NCBI GenBank assembly: GCA_937989665.1
Contig: CALKRN010000004.1
Location: 62,001-126,000, forward strand
DNA length: 64,000 bases
Source: an uncultured Desulfomicrobiaceae bacterium
GTDB lineage: Bacteria > Desulfobacterota > Desulfovibrionia > Desulfovibrionales > Desulfomicrobiaceae
Reading direction: 5' to 3'
Position numbers and translations under genes: made by a program
Notes under the pieces: model-generated
The model's input: the letters and a program-made list of their open reading frames with translations, nothing else
What the model was told of the DNA's origin: nothing
The model's database searches: none
In this document: piece by piece, positions 1 through 7,039 of the stretch
Numbering within the stretch: the first letter of the stretch is position 1
Layout: the number at the start of each line of letters is the position of its first letter

Positions 1-2189
1 GCCTGCAGGTTGAGCTCCTGGCGCCTGGGGCAGACTTGAGTGTGGATCTGGTGGCCCTGGAGCAGGCAGTGGCTGCGGGGCCGGCGGTGGTCTTCCTCGG
101 GCATCCGGGCAATCCCGTGGGCCAGCCCCTGCCGGTGGCCGCGGTCCTTGCATTGGTGGATCGCTTCCCCGAGATTTTGTGGGTCATCGACGAGGCTTTT
201 GCTGATTTCGTCGTCGGCATGGAGCGTCTGGTGGCGGTGGAGCGCCCGAATCTGGCAGTGCTCCTTTCTCTTACTAAAATGTACGCTCTTCCGGCCTTGC
301 GGGTGGGGCTTCTTGTGGCTGACCCTCAGCTGGTGGCCCGCATCGAAGAAGTCCTGCCGCCGTGGAATGTCTGTGGCCCGGCCCAAGCCGTGGCCGAGGC
401 GGCCCTTGCGGATCCGGCCTTTGCCGAGACCTCGGCCCGGCAGGTGGTCCTCTGGCGCGAGGAGCTTGGCCGTGGGTTAGAGCGGCTACCGGGCTGGCAG
501 GTATACCCGAGCCAGGCCAATTATCTTCTTTGTCAGCTGCCAGCAGATGCCCGTCCGCTCCTGGAGCGACTCACGGCCCAGGGCATCCTGGTGCGCGGGT
601 GCGGCAACGTCCCGGGCCTGGACAACCGTTTTCTGCGGGTGGCGGTACGCACTCCGGAGGAAAACGCCCGTCTTGTGGAGGCCCTTGCTTCGGCCCAGGC
701 CGGGCCCCGGCCTTCCTCTCCACCACGGCGCCCCCCGGCCCTGATGGTGGTGGGATGCACCTCGGACGCAGGCAAGAGCGTGCTTGTGGCTGGACTCTGC
801 CGGCTCCTGTGGCAGGAGGGGGTGCGGGTGGTCCCCTTCAAGGCCCAGAATATGAGCCTCAATGCCGCGGTGACTGCCGACGGCGGGGAGATGGGGCGAG
901 CCCAATATCTCCAGGCCATGGCCTGTGGGCTCACTCCGGATGTGCGTATGAATCCGGTCCTCCTCAAGCCGCGCACCGACACGGGGTCGCAGGTCATTGT
1001 CCTGGGGCGGCCATGGGACAACCTGGATGCCATTGCCTACCACCGAGCCAAGGAGCGGCTGTGGCCCATCATCACCGAGGCCTATGCCAGCCTGGCGGCC
1101 GAGGCAGACGTTGTCCTTCTTGAAGGGGCGGGTAGCCCGGCAGAGGTCAATCTTAAGGCCGGGGATATTGTCAACCTGCGCATGGCCCGCCATGCCGGGG
1201 CCCGGGCCTTGCTGGTGGGCGATATTGACCGCGGGGGTGTATTGGCCGCTTTTGTGGGGACATTGGACCTCCTGGCCCCCTGGGAGCGCCAGCTCGTGGC
1301 CGGGTTGGTGGTCAACAAGTTTCGTGGCCGTCTTGACCTCTTGACCCCAGCCCTGGAGTTCGTTTCCCAGGCCACTGGTCGGCCTGTGCTGGGGGTGGTG
1401 CCGTATCTCGAGCGCTTGGGGCTCCCGGACGAGGACTCGGTGGCCTTTAAGGCCGCGCCAGCAGTGGAAGGCGAGGGGAAACTCACGGTGGCCGTGGTGG
1501 ACCTGCCGCGCATCGCCAATGCCACGGACCTGGACCCCCTGCGCGGCGAGCCGGACATCCGCCTGGTGCGGGCGCGACGGCCGGAAGACCTTGCCGGGGC
1601 CTGTGTCATCATCCTGCCAGGATCGCGCAGCGTGGCCCAGGACCTAGAGTTCCTCCATGCTTCAGGGCTTGGTCAGGCCATTGTCCAGGCAGCGGACCAT
1701 GGAGTGGAGGTCATCGGTATCTGCGGGGGGCTGCAGATGCTTGGGGCGGCCCTTGAGGACCCCCAGGGGGTGGAGAGCCGCATCCCGGCACGTCCCCTGG
1801 GCCTCTTGCCGCTCGTCACGGTCTTTGCCCCGGGCAAGGAGCTTTCTGCTACCTCGGCCCACCATCTGCCCACTGGGTTTGAGGTGGTGGGGTATGAAAT
1901 CCACCATGGCGTCACCCGTGCGGTGGGCGAGGTGGGGCCGGTCATCCGGCGGGCCGATGGCCAGGTCATCGGCTGGGGCCGCGGCCAGGTGTGGGGGACG
2001 TACCTCCACGGCCTGTTCGACGCGGATCCCTTCCGTTGGCACCTTCTCGACTCTTGGCGGCTTCGGCAGGGCTTGTCACCTCGCGGCGCTGGCGCGGTCT
2101 ATGACCTGCGCGCTGCCCTCGACCGGCTCGCCCAGACCTTGCGCCAGAGCCTTGACCTTGTGGCCATCTTCCAGCTTCTTGGGCTTTAG
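1..2189 (+). CDS. cobQ: CobD-like decarboxylase fused to cobyric acid synthase (CobQ/CbiP), 5' partial
   Basis: The reading frame is open to the left edge (first full codon at 3), so the true start lies outside the window. The N-terminal ~220 visible residues are the C-terminal part of a PLP-dependent class I/II aminotransferase fold resembling L-threonine-O-3-phosphate decarboxylase (CobD). It has the PLP lysine in a SLTKMYALPALRVG segment (encoded at 276-278). A Pro/Arg-rich linker follows, then a complete cobyric acid synthase: P-loop GCTSDAGKS (nt 753-779), the PFKAQNMSLN signature, and a C-terminal glutamine amidotransferase domain with nucleophile Cys in GICGGLQMLG (codon 1722) and His in YLHGLF (codon 2007). 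CobQ/CbiP amidates four side chains of adenosylcobyrinate diamide; CobD makes the aminopropanol phosphate added next. Both act in cytoplasmic late B12 synthesis, so the fusion is functionally coherent. CobQ assignment is firm; the CobD half is recognised by motif only. Confidence 0.92.
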   Translation, partial: LQVELLAPGADLSVDLVALEQAVAAGPAVVFLGHPGNPVGQPLPVAAVLALVDRFPEILWVIDEAFADFVVGMERLVAVERPNLAVLLSLTKMYALPALRVGLLVADPQLVARIEEVLPPWNVCGPAQAVAEAALADPAFAETSARQVVLWREELGRGLERLPGWQVYPSQANYLLCQLPADARPLLERLTAQGILVRGCGNVPGLDNRFLRVAVRTPEENARLVEALASAQAGPRPSSPPRRPPALMVVGCTSDAGKSVLVAGLCRLLWQEGVRVVPFKAQNMSLNAAVTADGGEMGRAQYLQAMACGLTPDVRMNPVLLKPRTDTGSQVIVLGRPWDNLDAIAYHRAKERLWPIITEAYASLAAEADVVLLEGAGSPAEVNLKAGDIVNLRMARHAGARALLVGDIDRGGVLAAFVGTLDLLAPWERQLVAGLVVNKFRGRLDLLTPALEFVSQATGRPVLGVVPYLERLGLPDEDSVAFKAAPAVEGEGKLTVAVVDLPRIANATDLDPLRGEPDIRLVRARRPEDLAGACVIILPGSRSVAQDLEFLHASGLGQAIVQAADHGVEVIGICGGLQMLGAALEDPQGVESRIPARPLGLLPLVTVFAPGKELSATSAHHLPTGFEVVGYEIHHGVTRAVGEVGPVIRRADGQVIGWGRGQVWGTYLHGLFDADPFRWHLLDSWRLRQGLSPRGAGAVYDLRAALDRLAQTLRQSLDLVAIFQLLGL

Positions 2190-2689
2190 GCTCCTTGTAC
2201 GCCTTGGCGCAGCCACGGTCCAGCCGTGGTGCCTTGTGTTCCTTGGCCCGCCTTGTGCCTTTGCTGGTACGGTAGGGTCCAGGGAGGCCGTAGTCGGCGG
2301 CGGCTTGTCCCGTGTCCGCGAGCCGGATCGCCATCTTTCAGATTCGAGGGAGCCGTGGTCGGCGGCGACTTGTCCCGTGTCTCGGCACGCTCTTGGAAGC
2401 GGCATCGCCCCGGCTGATTCCCACTGCAACCGCCACTGCGCCCCGAGCCGCACGCCCTCTTGGATCTTTTTCGTGCACCCGCGGCAGCTATCACCTGCAA
2501 CCAGCATTACGTCCTGGGCCGTACGCTCTGCCCAACGTGGGACGGATGCTGTCCCCCAGCTTCCCCTGTGGAGGTTGACTCTCGGGTTAGCCTCGCGGCC
2601 ACCCACCGGCCCCGCATCTGGCGCATTGGGACGCCGGTATTTGGTTCAACTTGTCTGGTTGGCCTCGTCGTCCACCCTTGCTTGCCGAA
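2190..2689. other. Gene-free stretch between cobQ and hisF
   Basis: These 500 bases lie between the convergent cobQ and hisF genes. I find no convincing coding frame; the short open frames in it have no recognisable motif or start context. It holds a small perfect inverted repeat (CCACGG, 2213-2218, pairing with 2224-2229) 23 bases after the cobQ stop. It lacks a T-run, so it is at best a weak terminator. It also holds a 30-bp imperfect direct repeat, listed separately. The rest is unexplained G+C-rich sequence. Confidence 0.5.
2287..2381. repeat. 30-bp direct repeat pair
   Basis: Copy 1 at 2287-2316 and copy 2 at 2352-2381 match at 28 of 30 positions (both contain GTCGGCGGCG and end in CTTGTCCCGTGTC) and start 65 bases apart. 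They sit in gene-free DNA. No flanking inverted repeats or transposase are seen. Confidence 0.7.
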
Positions 2690-3469
2690 CTACCACAGCA
2701 TTCGGACTTTGATGCCGCGCCGGGCCATGACCTCCTTGCATTGGCGAATGGTGTACTCGCCAAAGTGGACAATGGAGGCGATGAGGGCCGCCGACGCCCG
2801 GCCAATTGTGACGGCATCGGCCATGTGCTCCGGAGAGCCGGCCCCGCCCGAGGCAATGACCGGGATGCGCACCGCCTCGGCAATCTGCCGGGTGAGGGTG
2901 AGTTCATAGCCGTTTTTCGTCCCGTCAGCATCAATGGAGTTGACGCAGAGCTCGCCGGCGCCCAGACGCTCGGCCTCTCGCGCCCACCAGATGGCGTCAA
3001 TGCCCGTCGGTTTGCGGCCACCATGGATGACGATTTCATAGCCTGAGGGGATCTGGGGGCTCACCGGCACGCGCAGGACATCCATCCCCACCACGATGCA
3101 TTGCGAGCCAAAGGCCGCGGCCCCCTCGGCAATGATCTGCGGATTTTTCACGGCCGCCGAGTTCACGGACACCTTTTCGGCGCCAGCGAGGAGGACGTCA
3201 CGCATCTGAGCGACCGAGCTGATGCCGCCGCCTACGGAAAAGGGGATAAAGACCTGGGAGGCCACCTCTTCCACCACCCGAAGCATGATACCCCGGCCCT
3301 CGTGGGAGGCGGTGATGTCGTAGAAGACGATCTCGTCCGCCCCTTCTTCGGAGTAGCGTCGGGCCGTTTCCACTGGATCGCCAATATCCACGTTGCCTTG
3401 AAAGCGCACACCCTTGGTGAGTTTGCCATCACGCACATCAAGACAGGGGATAACGCGTTTACTGAGCAT
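2690..3469 (-). CDS. hisF: Imidazole glycerol phosphate synthase cyclase subunit HisF
   Basis: 259 residues, the usual HisF length. It is the (beta/alpha)8 cyclase subunit that uses ammonia from HisH to convert PRFAR to imidazole glycerol phosphate and AICAR in histidine synthesis. The two catalytic aspartates are in place: Asp11 in [10 protein letters not shown] and Asp130 in VVGMD. The phosphate-binding loops SVGGGI (about 78-83) and ASGGAG are present. The ATG at 3469 is preceded by a strong AGGAGGT site on the minus strand. The same frame stays open upstream, but that part only shadows hisH. The start overlaps the hisH stop by 11 bases, so the two subunits are translationally coupled. No other his genes are in the window. 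Confidence 0.97.
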   Translation of the reverse strand: MLSKRVIPCLDVRDGKLTKGVRFQGNVDIGDPVETARRYSEEGADEIVFYDITASHEGRGIMLRVVEEVASQVFIPFSVGGGISSVAQMRDVLLAGAEKVSVNSAAVKNPQIIAEGAAAFGSQCIVVGMDVLRVPVSPQIPSGYEIVIHGGRKPTGIDAIWWAREAERLGAGELCVNSIDADGTKNGYELTLTRQIAEAVRIPVIASGGAGSPEHMADAVTIGRASAALIASIVHFGEYTIRQCKEVMARRGIKVRMLW

Positions 3470-4100
3470 GGCCCACCTCCTGGCAATAGGCAAAGAAGTT
3501 CCTGAGCAGGCGCAGCCCGGGCCGGCCGCTTTTTTCCGGATGGAACTGCACCGACCACAGGCCGTCACGGCCATGGACCGAGCAAAACTCCAGGCCATAG
3601 AACGTCGTCCCGAGGACGAACTCAGGGGCGGGCACAGGGTAGTAGGAATGCACGAAATAGAATTCGCTCGCCGGGTCGATACCGGCAAAGAGGCGGCAGG
3701 GGCGCTGGAGCTGCACCGTATTCCAGCCCATGTGCGGGATGGCGATGGGGTGGCCGTCTTCGTCGCGAAGCTGCGGGTCAAAGCGCTGGCAGTGGCCCGG
3801 TAGTAGGCCGAGGGTGGTGGCCTCGTTTTCCTGGCTGGCCTCAAGCACGATCTGACAGCCAAGGCAGATGCCAAGCAGAGGCTTTGCGCTTTGGACGAGT
3901 TCATGAAGGAGGGCAGCTAGGCCAGTAGACGTAAGGTGGGCCATGGCCGCGCCTGCGGCCCCCACGCCGGGGAAAATGACGCCGTGCGCCTGCCGCAGCA
4001 GGGTGGGGTCTGCGGTGATCTGCGCCGGGATGCCGAGGTGATCCAAGGCGCGGCGCACGCTCGTGAGATTGCCGGCGTGGTAGTCGAGGATGGCGAGCAT
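3459..4100 (-). CDS. hisH: Imidazole glycerol phosphate synthase glutaminase subunit HisH
   Basis: 213 residues, a class I glutamine amidotransferase that supplies ammonia to HisF. The catalytic triad is visible: Cys79 in LLGICLGCQ, then His187 and Glu189 in VQFHPEKSG. The oxyanion-loop PGVGA motif is near residue 44. I chose the ATG at 4100 ([12 protein letters not shown]), which fits family N-termini and has AAGGAG six bases upstream; an in-frame extension of 22 residues has no homology to the family. It is the first gene of a two-gene hisHF unit on the minus strand. Confidence 0.96.
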   Translation of the reverse strand: MLAILDYHAGNLTSVRRALDHLGIPAQITADPTLLRQAHGVIFPGVGAAGAAMAHLTSTGLAALLHELVQSAKPLLGICLGCQIVLEASQENEATTLGLLPGHCQRFDPQLRDEDGHPIAIPHMGWNTVQLQRPCRLFAGIDPASEFYFVHSYYPVPAPEFVLGTTFYGLEFCSVHGRDGLWSVQFHPEKSGRPGLRLLRNFFAYCQEVGHAQ

Positions 4101-4400
4101 AGGTTCTCCTTGGGGAAGATGCGCTGCGAAGATAGAATTTCTACTGCAAAGCGAGCTACCCGCCAACCCCTTGGCTGGGGGGCGAAAGATGCTCTTGAGT
4201 TCAACCCATCACTCTTTTTTTGATTTTCTCTTGCGAAGGATAGACCTACTTGGGCACAGTTGCGTATCCCCACGGCGGCAAACAATCCGGCGCCACCGTT
4301 TCGCGGCCAGGTGTGGCACCGGAATTATGATGTTGGGCATCGTGGGAGGGCATCTCCTAAAGATGCCCTAAGGCAGCCATCCAGGTGGTGCATCGCCCAG
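4101..4400. other. Intergenic region between corA and hisH
   Basis: About 300 bases between two minus-strand genes. It presumably contains the end of the corA transcript and the hisHF promoter. It is A+T-richer near 4195-4230. A perfect 8-bp inverted repeat lies at 4348-4368. No further gene or convincing promoter hexamer pair is seen. Confidence 0.5.
4348..4368 (-). terminator. Hairpin downstream of corA, possible terminator
   Basis: GGGCATCT (4348-4355) and AGATGCCC (4361-4368) form a perfect 8-bp stem with a 5-base loop, 33 bases after the corA stop on the minus strand. No U-tract follows, so intrinsic termination is uncertain. Confidence 0.35.
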
Positions 4401-5333
4401 TTATAACCACCGTTTGCGCGCAAACCACCACCACGCCAATCCACAGCTGACAATGGCCAGGACGGTTAAGATAGCAAAGGCCTCTGGCCACTCTTGCATA
4501 GGGAGGGTAACATTCATCCCATAGACACCAGAGATGATGTTGGGAATCATCAGGATGATGGTGAATCCAGCCAAAAACTTCATCACCATGTTCATGTTAT
4601 TGGAAATGATGGAAGCAAAGGCATCCATCGTACCAGAAAGGATATCACTATAAATATTGGCCATTCCAATAGCTTGGCGATTTTCAGTAATAGCATCTTC
4701 AAGTAAATCAACTTCATCTTCTGAAAGCTGAATGCCCCGTAGACGAAGAAATTTGTCCATGATGATGTCGTTGGCCTTGAGAGAAGTTGTAAAATAGACA
4801 AGGCTTTTCTCGATTCCCAACAACTCAATGAGCTCCTGATTGCGCATCGAGGCCTGAAGGGCCTGTTCCACTGTATCGGCACGACGGTTGATGTCTTTCA
4901 AGCAGTGCAAATAGCTCAACGCCGATCGTTGCATGAGGGTGATGGCAAAGCGCAAACGTCGGGAGGTATCCACCTGGCGGGTACGGCCATTGAGAATCTT
5001 CGAGACAATGTCCTGCTGTGCCCGACACACGGTGATGACTACTGAGGGGGTAATGACGACACCAATGGGTATAGTCATATATGGTACCCGGGGGTCTGCT
5101 GTATTTTCAACGGGAACGCGAAGTACTAAAAGGATGACGCCATCTTCCACCTCGAGGCGGGCGCGTTCATCCATGTCGAGGGGGTCGACCAAAAAATCGA
5201 GCGGTACGCCCTGAAGCAAAGCAATGCGTTGTACTTCCTCTTCTGATGGATTGACAAGATTGATCCAGCTCTCGGGCTCTAAATGATCTAGAACCACTAA
5301 TGTATCGTACATCGTCTTGCGGATGATAATCAT
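4401..5333 (-). CDS. corA: CorA-family magnesium/divalent metal transporter
   Basis: 310 residues, typical CorA length. The large N-terminal part is the cytoplasmic alpha/beta funnel plus the long stalk helix. The C-terminus has two membrane segments (about 250-270 and 283-305) separated by the family-defining GMN selectivity motif in YGMN, followed by a short basic tail. It probably forms a homopentameric inner-membrane channel for Mg2+ (or Co2+/Ni2+); the substrate is inferred from family only. The start at 5333 has GGGAGGG about 8 bases upstream. A second in-frame Met is at residue 8. The gene looks clearly A+T-richer than its neighbours, which could reflect a different origin. It diverges from hldD. 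Confidence 0.93.
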   Translation of the reverse strand: MIIIRKTMYDTLVVLDHLEPESWINLVNPSEEEVQRIALLQGVPLDFLVDPLDMDERARLEVEDGVILLVLRVPVENTADPRVPYMTIPIGVVITPSVVITVCRAQQDIVSKILNGRTRQVDTSRRLRFAITLMQRSALSYLHCLKDINRRADTVEQALQASMRNQELIELLGIEKSLVYFTTSLKANDIIMDKFLRLRGIQLSEDEVDLLEDAITENRQAIGMANIYSDILSGTMDAFASIISNNMNMVMKFLAGFTIILMIPNIISGVYGMNVTLPMQEWPEAFAILTVLAIVSCGLAWWWFARKRWL

Positions 5334-5867
5334 TGTACTTCCCTCCCTGCAGTTATCTCAACGTTATTGACCACAACCAACGCGAGTACTGCATGGGTAG
5401 GGATCCGCTGCAGACCCCATGTGCGCAACAAAATAGCGCACCCATGGTTTGATGAAGAGAATGTCCATGACGGCTGCCCTCCAGAGCTCCTGGCTCCATC
5501 AGGCAGCCCGCCGATCAGACGGGAAAGATGGAGCCGAGAAGCTTGTCCGTGATGTCCCGGTGGGACTGGCATCGATGGCCAGCCCTATCGCCAGAATCCA
5601 CACTCCACTCCTCGGTTACACGGTAAACCACCTCGGGACACTCTGGCCCCGATACCAAGACAGCCCTCCCTACGCCGAAGAGCGTCCTAAGGCAAGCCTC
5701 AGAAACCTTGTTTGTGCCGGACAAGGCGAATGCTTCCCCACGGGACAATAGTGTTGACCGGGAGCACCCAGGGATGACCGCGATGGGGTTTCCGTTGCTG
5801 GCGTCTTGCCGTAGTGGTAGGCCTACGGCCGCAAGGCCGCCGAGGCAGCGCGAAGGAGGAAGAAGGT
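5334..5867. other. Divergent intergenic region, corA/hldD
   Basis: 534 bases with no convincing gene on either strand. Several short open frames exist but lack family motifs. It must carry the corA leader (minus) and the hldD leader (plus). Structured elements seen: the GTGCGC hairpin at 5417-5447, and near hldD a CCGTAG/CTACGG stem (5809-5828) overlapping a CGGCC-gcaa-GGCCG stem with a GNRA loop (5826-5839). I see no match to the known Mg2+ riboswitch (M-box) core. Confidence 0.5.
5417..5447. promoter_or_regulatory. Inverted repeat in the corA leader
   Basis: CCAT-GTGCGC (5417-5426) pairs with GCGCAC-cc-ATGG (5436-5447) around a 9-base loop: a 6-bp core plus 4 more pairs across a 2-base bulge. 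It is about 85-115 bases upstream of the corA start on the minus strand. It could be an operator or a leader hairpin; function unknown. Confidence 0.35.
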
Positions 5868-6848
5868 ATGATCATCGTCACCGGCGGGGCCGGTTTTCTA
5901 GGCAGCGCCATCATCTGGGGGCTCAACCACCGCGGCATAGGGGATATCCTGGTGGTGGATAACCTTGGCTGTACGGAGAAGTGGAAGAATCTCGTCGGCT
6001 TACGCTATAGCGCCTATCTCCACAAAGACGCCTTTGCCGCGCATCTCCGCGAAGGCCGCTGGCAAGGGGCCGTGGAGGCGGTCATCCACATGGGCGCCTG
6101 CTCGTCCACCACCGAGCGCGATGCCGACTACCTCATGGCCAATAACTTCGAGTACTCCAAACTCGTGTGCCGCTTTGCCCTGGAGCGGGGGGCGCGTTTT
6201 GTCTATGCCAGCTCTGCGGCCACCTATGGCGATGGGGAACTGGGGTTTGATGACGCCGACAGTCTCCTCGATCGCCTCACTCCCCTCAATATGTACGGCT
6301 ACTCCAAGCATCTCTTCGACCTCTGGGTGCGCGACCAGGGCCTGCTTGGCGAGGTGGTGGGACTCAAGTTCTTCAACGTCTTTGGCCCCAACGAGTACCA
6401 CAAGGGCGATATGCGCTCGGTGGTGTGCAAGGCCGTGGCCGAGATCGCCGCCACTGGCACCTTACGTCTCTTCCAATCCCACCGCCCAGACTATGCCCAT
6501 GGCGAGCAGCGGCGGGACTTTGTGTTTGTGGAGGACTGTGTCGCCGTGGTCCTGTGGCTTTTGGACCATCCTCAGGTGGGGGGTATCTTCAACGTGGGCA
6601 GCGGCGTGGCGCGCACCTGGAATGACCTGGCGCAGGCGGTGTTTGCGGCCATGGGACAGCCGGTGGGCATTGAGTACGTGCCCATGCCCGAGGCCATCCG
6701 CGACAAGTACCAGTACTACACCTGCGCCTGCATGACGAAGCTGCGTGCCGCTGGCTTGCCGTTGGAATTTACCCCCCTCGAGGTGGCGGTGGAACGCTAT
6801 GTGCGGGAGTATCTGTTGCGTGGCCCCGCCTATTTGCGTTCGCGCTAA
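5868..6848 (+). CDS. hldD: ADP-L-glycero-D-manno-heptose-6-epimerase
   Basis: 326 residues, an extended short-chain dehydrogenase. It has the N-terminal NADP-binding TGGAGFLGS (5-13), the catalytic SSAATYG segment near 115, and YGYSK with Tyr143/Lys147. Heptose-epimerase hallmarks follow (FFNVFGPNEYHKGDM, HRPDYAHGEQRRDFVFVEDC). It epimerises ADP-D-glycero- to ADP-L-glycero-manno-heptose for the LPS inner core, which supports a Gram-negative outer membrane. The start at 5868 has an AAGGAGG site; an 18-residue upstream extension in frame has no family support. It stands alone, with no other heptose genes nearby. Confidence 0.95.
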   Translation: MIIVTGGAGFLGSAIIWGLNHRGIGDILVVDNLGCTEKWKNLVGLRYSAYLHKDAFAAHLREGRWQGAVEAVIHMGACSSTTERDADYLMANNFEYSKLVCRFALERGARFVYASSAATYGDGELGFDDADSLLDRLTPLNMYGYSKHLFDLWVRDQGLLGEVVGLKFFNVFGPNEYHKGDMRSVVCKAVAEIAATGTLRLFQSHRPDYAHGEQRRDFVFVEDCVAVVLWLLDHPQVGGIFNVGSGVARTWNDLAQAVFAAMGQPVGIEYVPMPEAIRDKYQYYTCACMTKLRAAGLPLEFTPLEVAVERYVREYLLRGPAYLRSR

Positions 6849-6868
6849 GGGGCATGGTTGGTGCTCTT

Positions 6869-6993
6869 AAGGATGAAACCGGGGGCATTGAGCCCTGCCA
6901 GAGGATGAAACCGGTTGGCCCGGCTGGCGGTGTCCGCGGCCAGCAAGAATATCCTTCGTCCGTGATCCCTGCCTAAGGATGCAACTGGTTGGC
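6869..6993. repeat. Three related short direct repeats downstream of hldD
   Basis: In the 191-base gap between hldD and uvrA, two 27-bp units (6893-6919 and 6967-6993) agree at 23 positions and share the core AGGATG-AAC-GGTTGGC. A third partial copy, AAGGATGAAACCGG, is at 6869-6882. A GCTGGC/GCCAGC hairpin with an inner GCGG/CCGC stem lies between them (6923-6944). No coding potential is seen; it may be a REP-like or mRNA-end element. Confidence 0.6.
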
Positions 6994-7039
6994 GGTGGGG
7001 CGTATGGTTGAGGGGGGCATGCCGTGGGCTCGCGGGCCC

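Noticed and set aside
2076-2606. Minus-strand frame crossing the 30-bp repeats, considered as a repeat-containing small protein
   Set aside because: The repeated peptide (DTGQ-AAD-G) is only a translation of the DNA repeat; the frame runs into antisense cobQ and has no family or start support.
5334-5450. Mg2+ riboswitch (M-box) in the corA leader
   Set aside because: Only a simple bulged hairpin is visible; the multi-helix conserved core could not be found.
5515-5748. 77-codon minus-strand frame between corA and hldD
   Set aside because: No motif, no neighbour logic and no good ribosome site; kept as intergenic.
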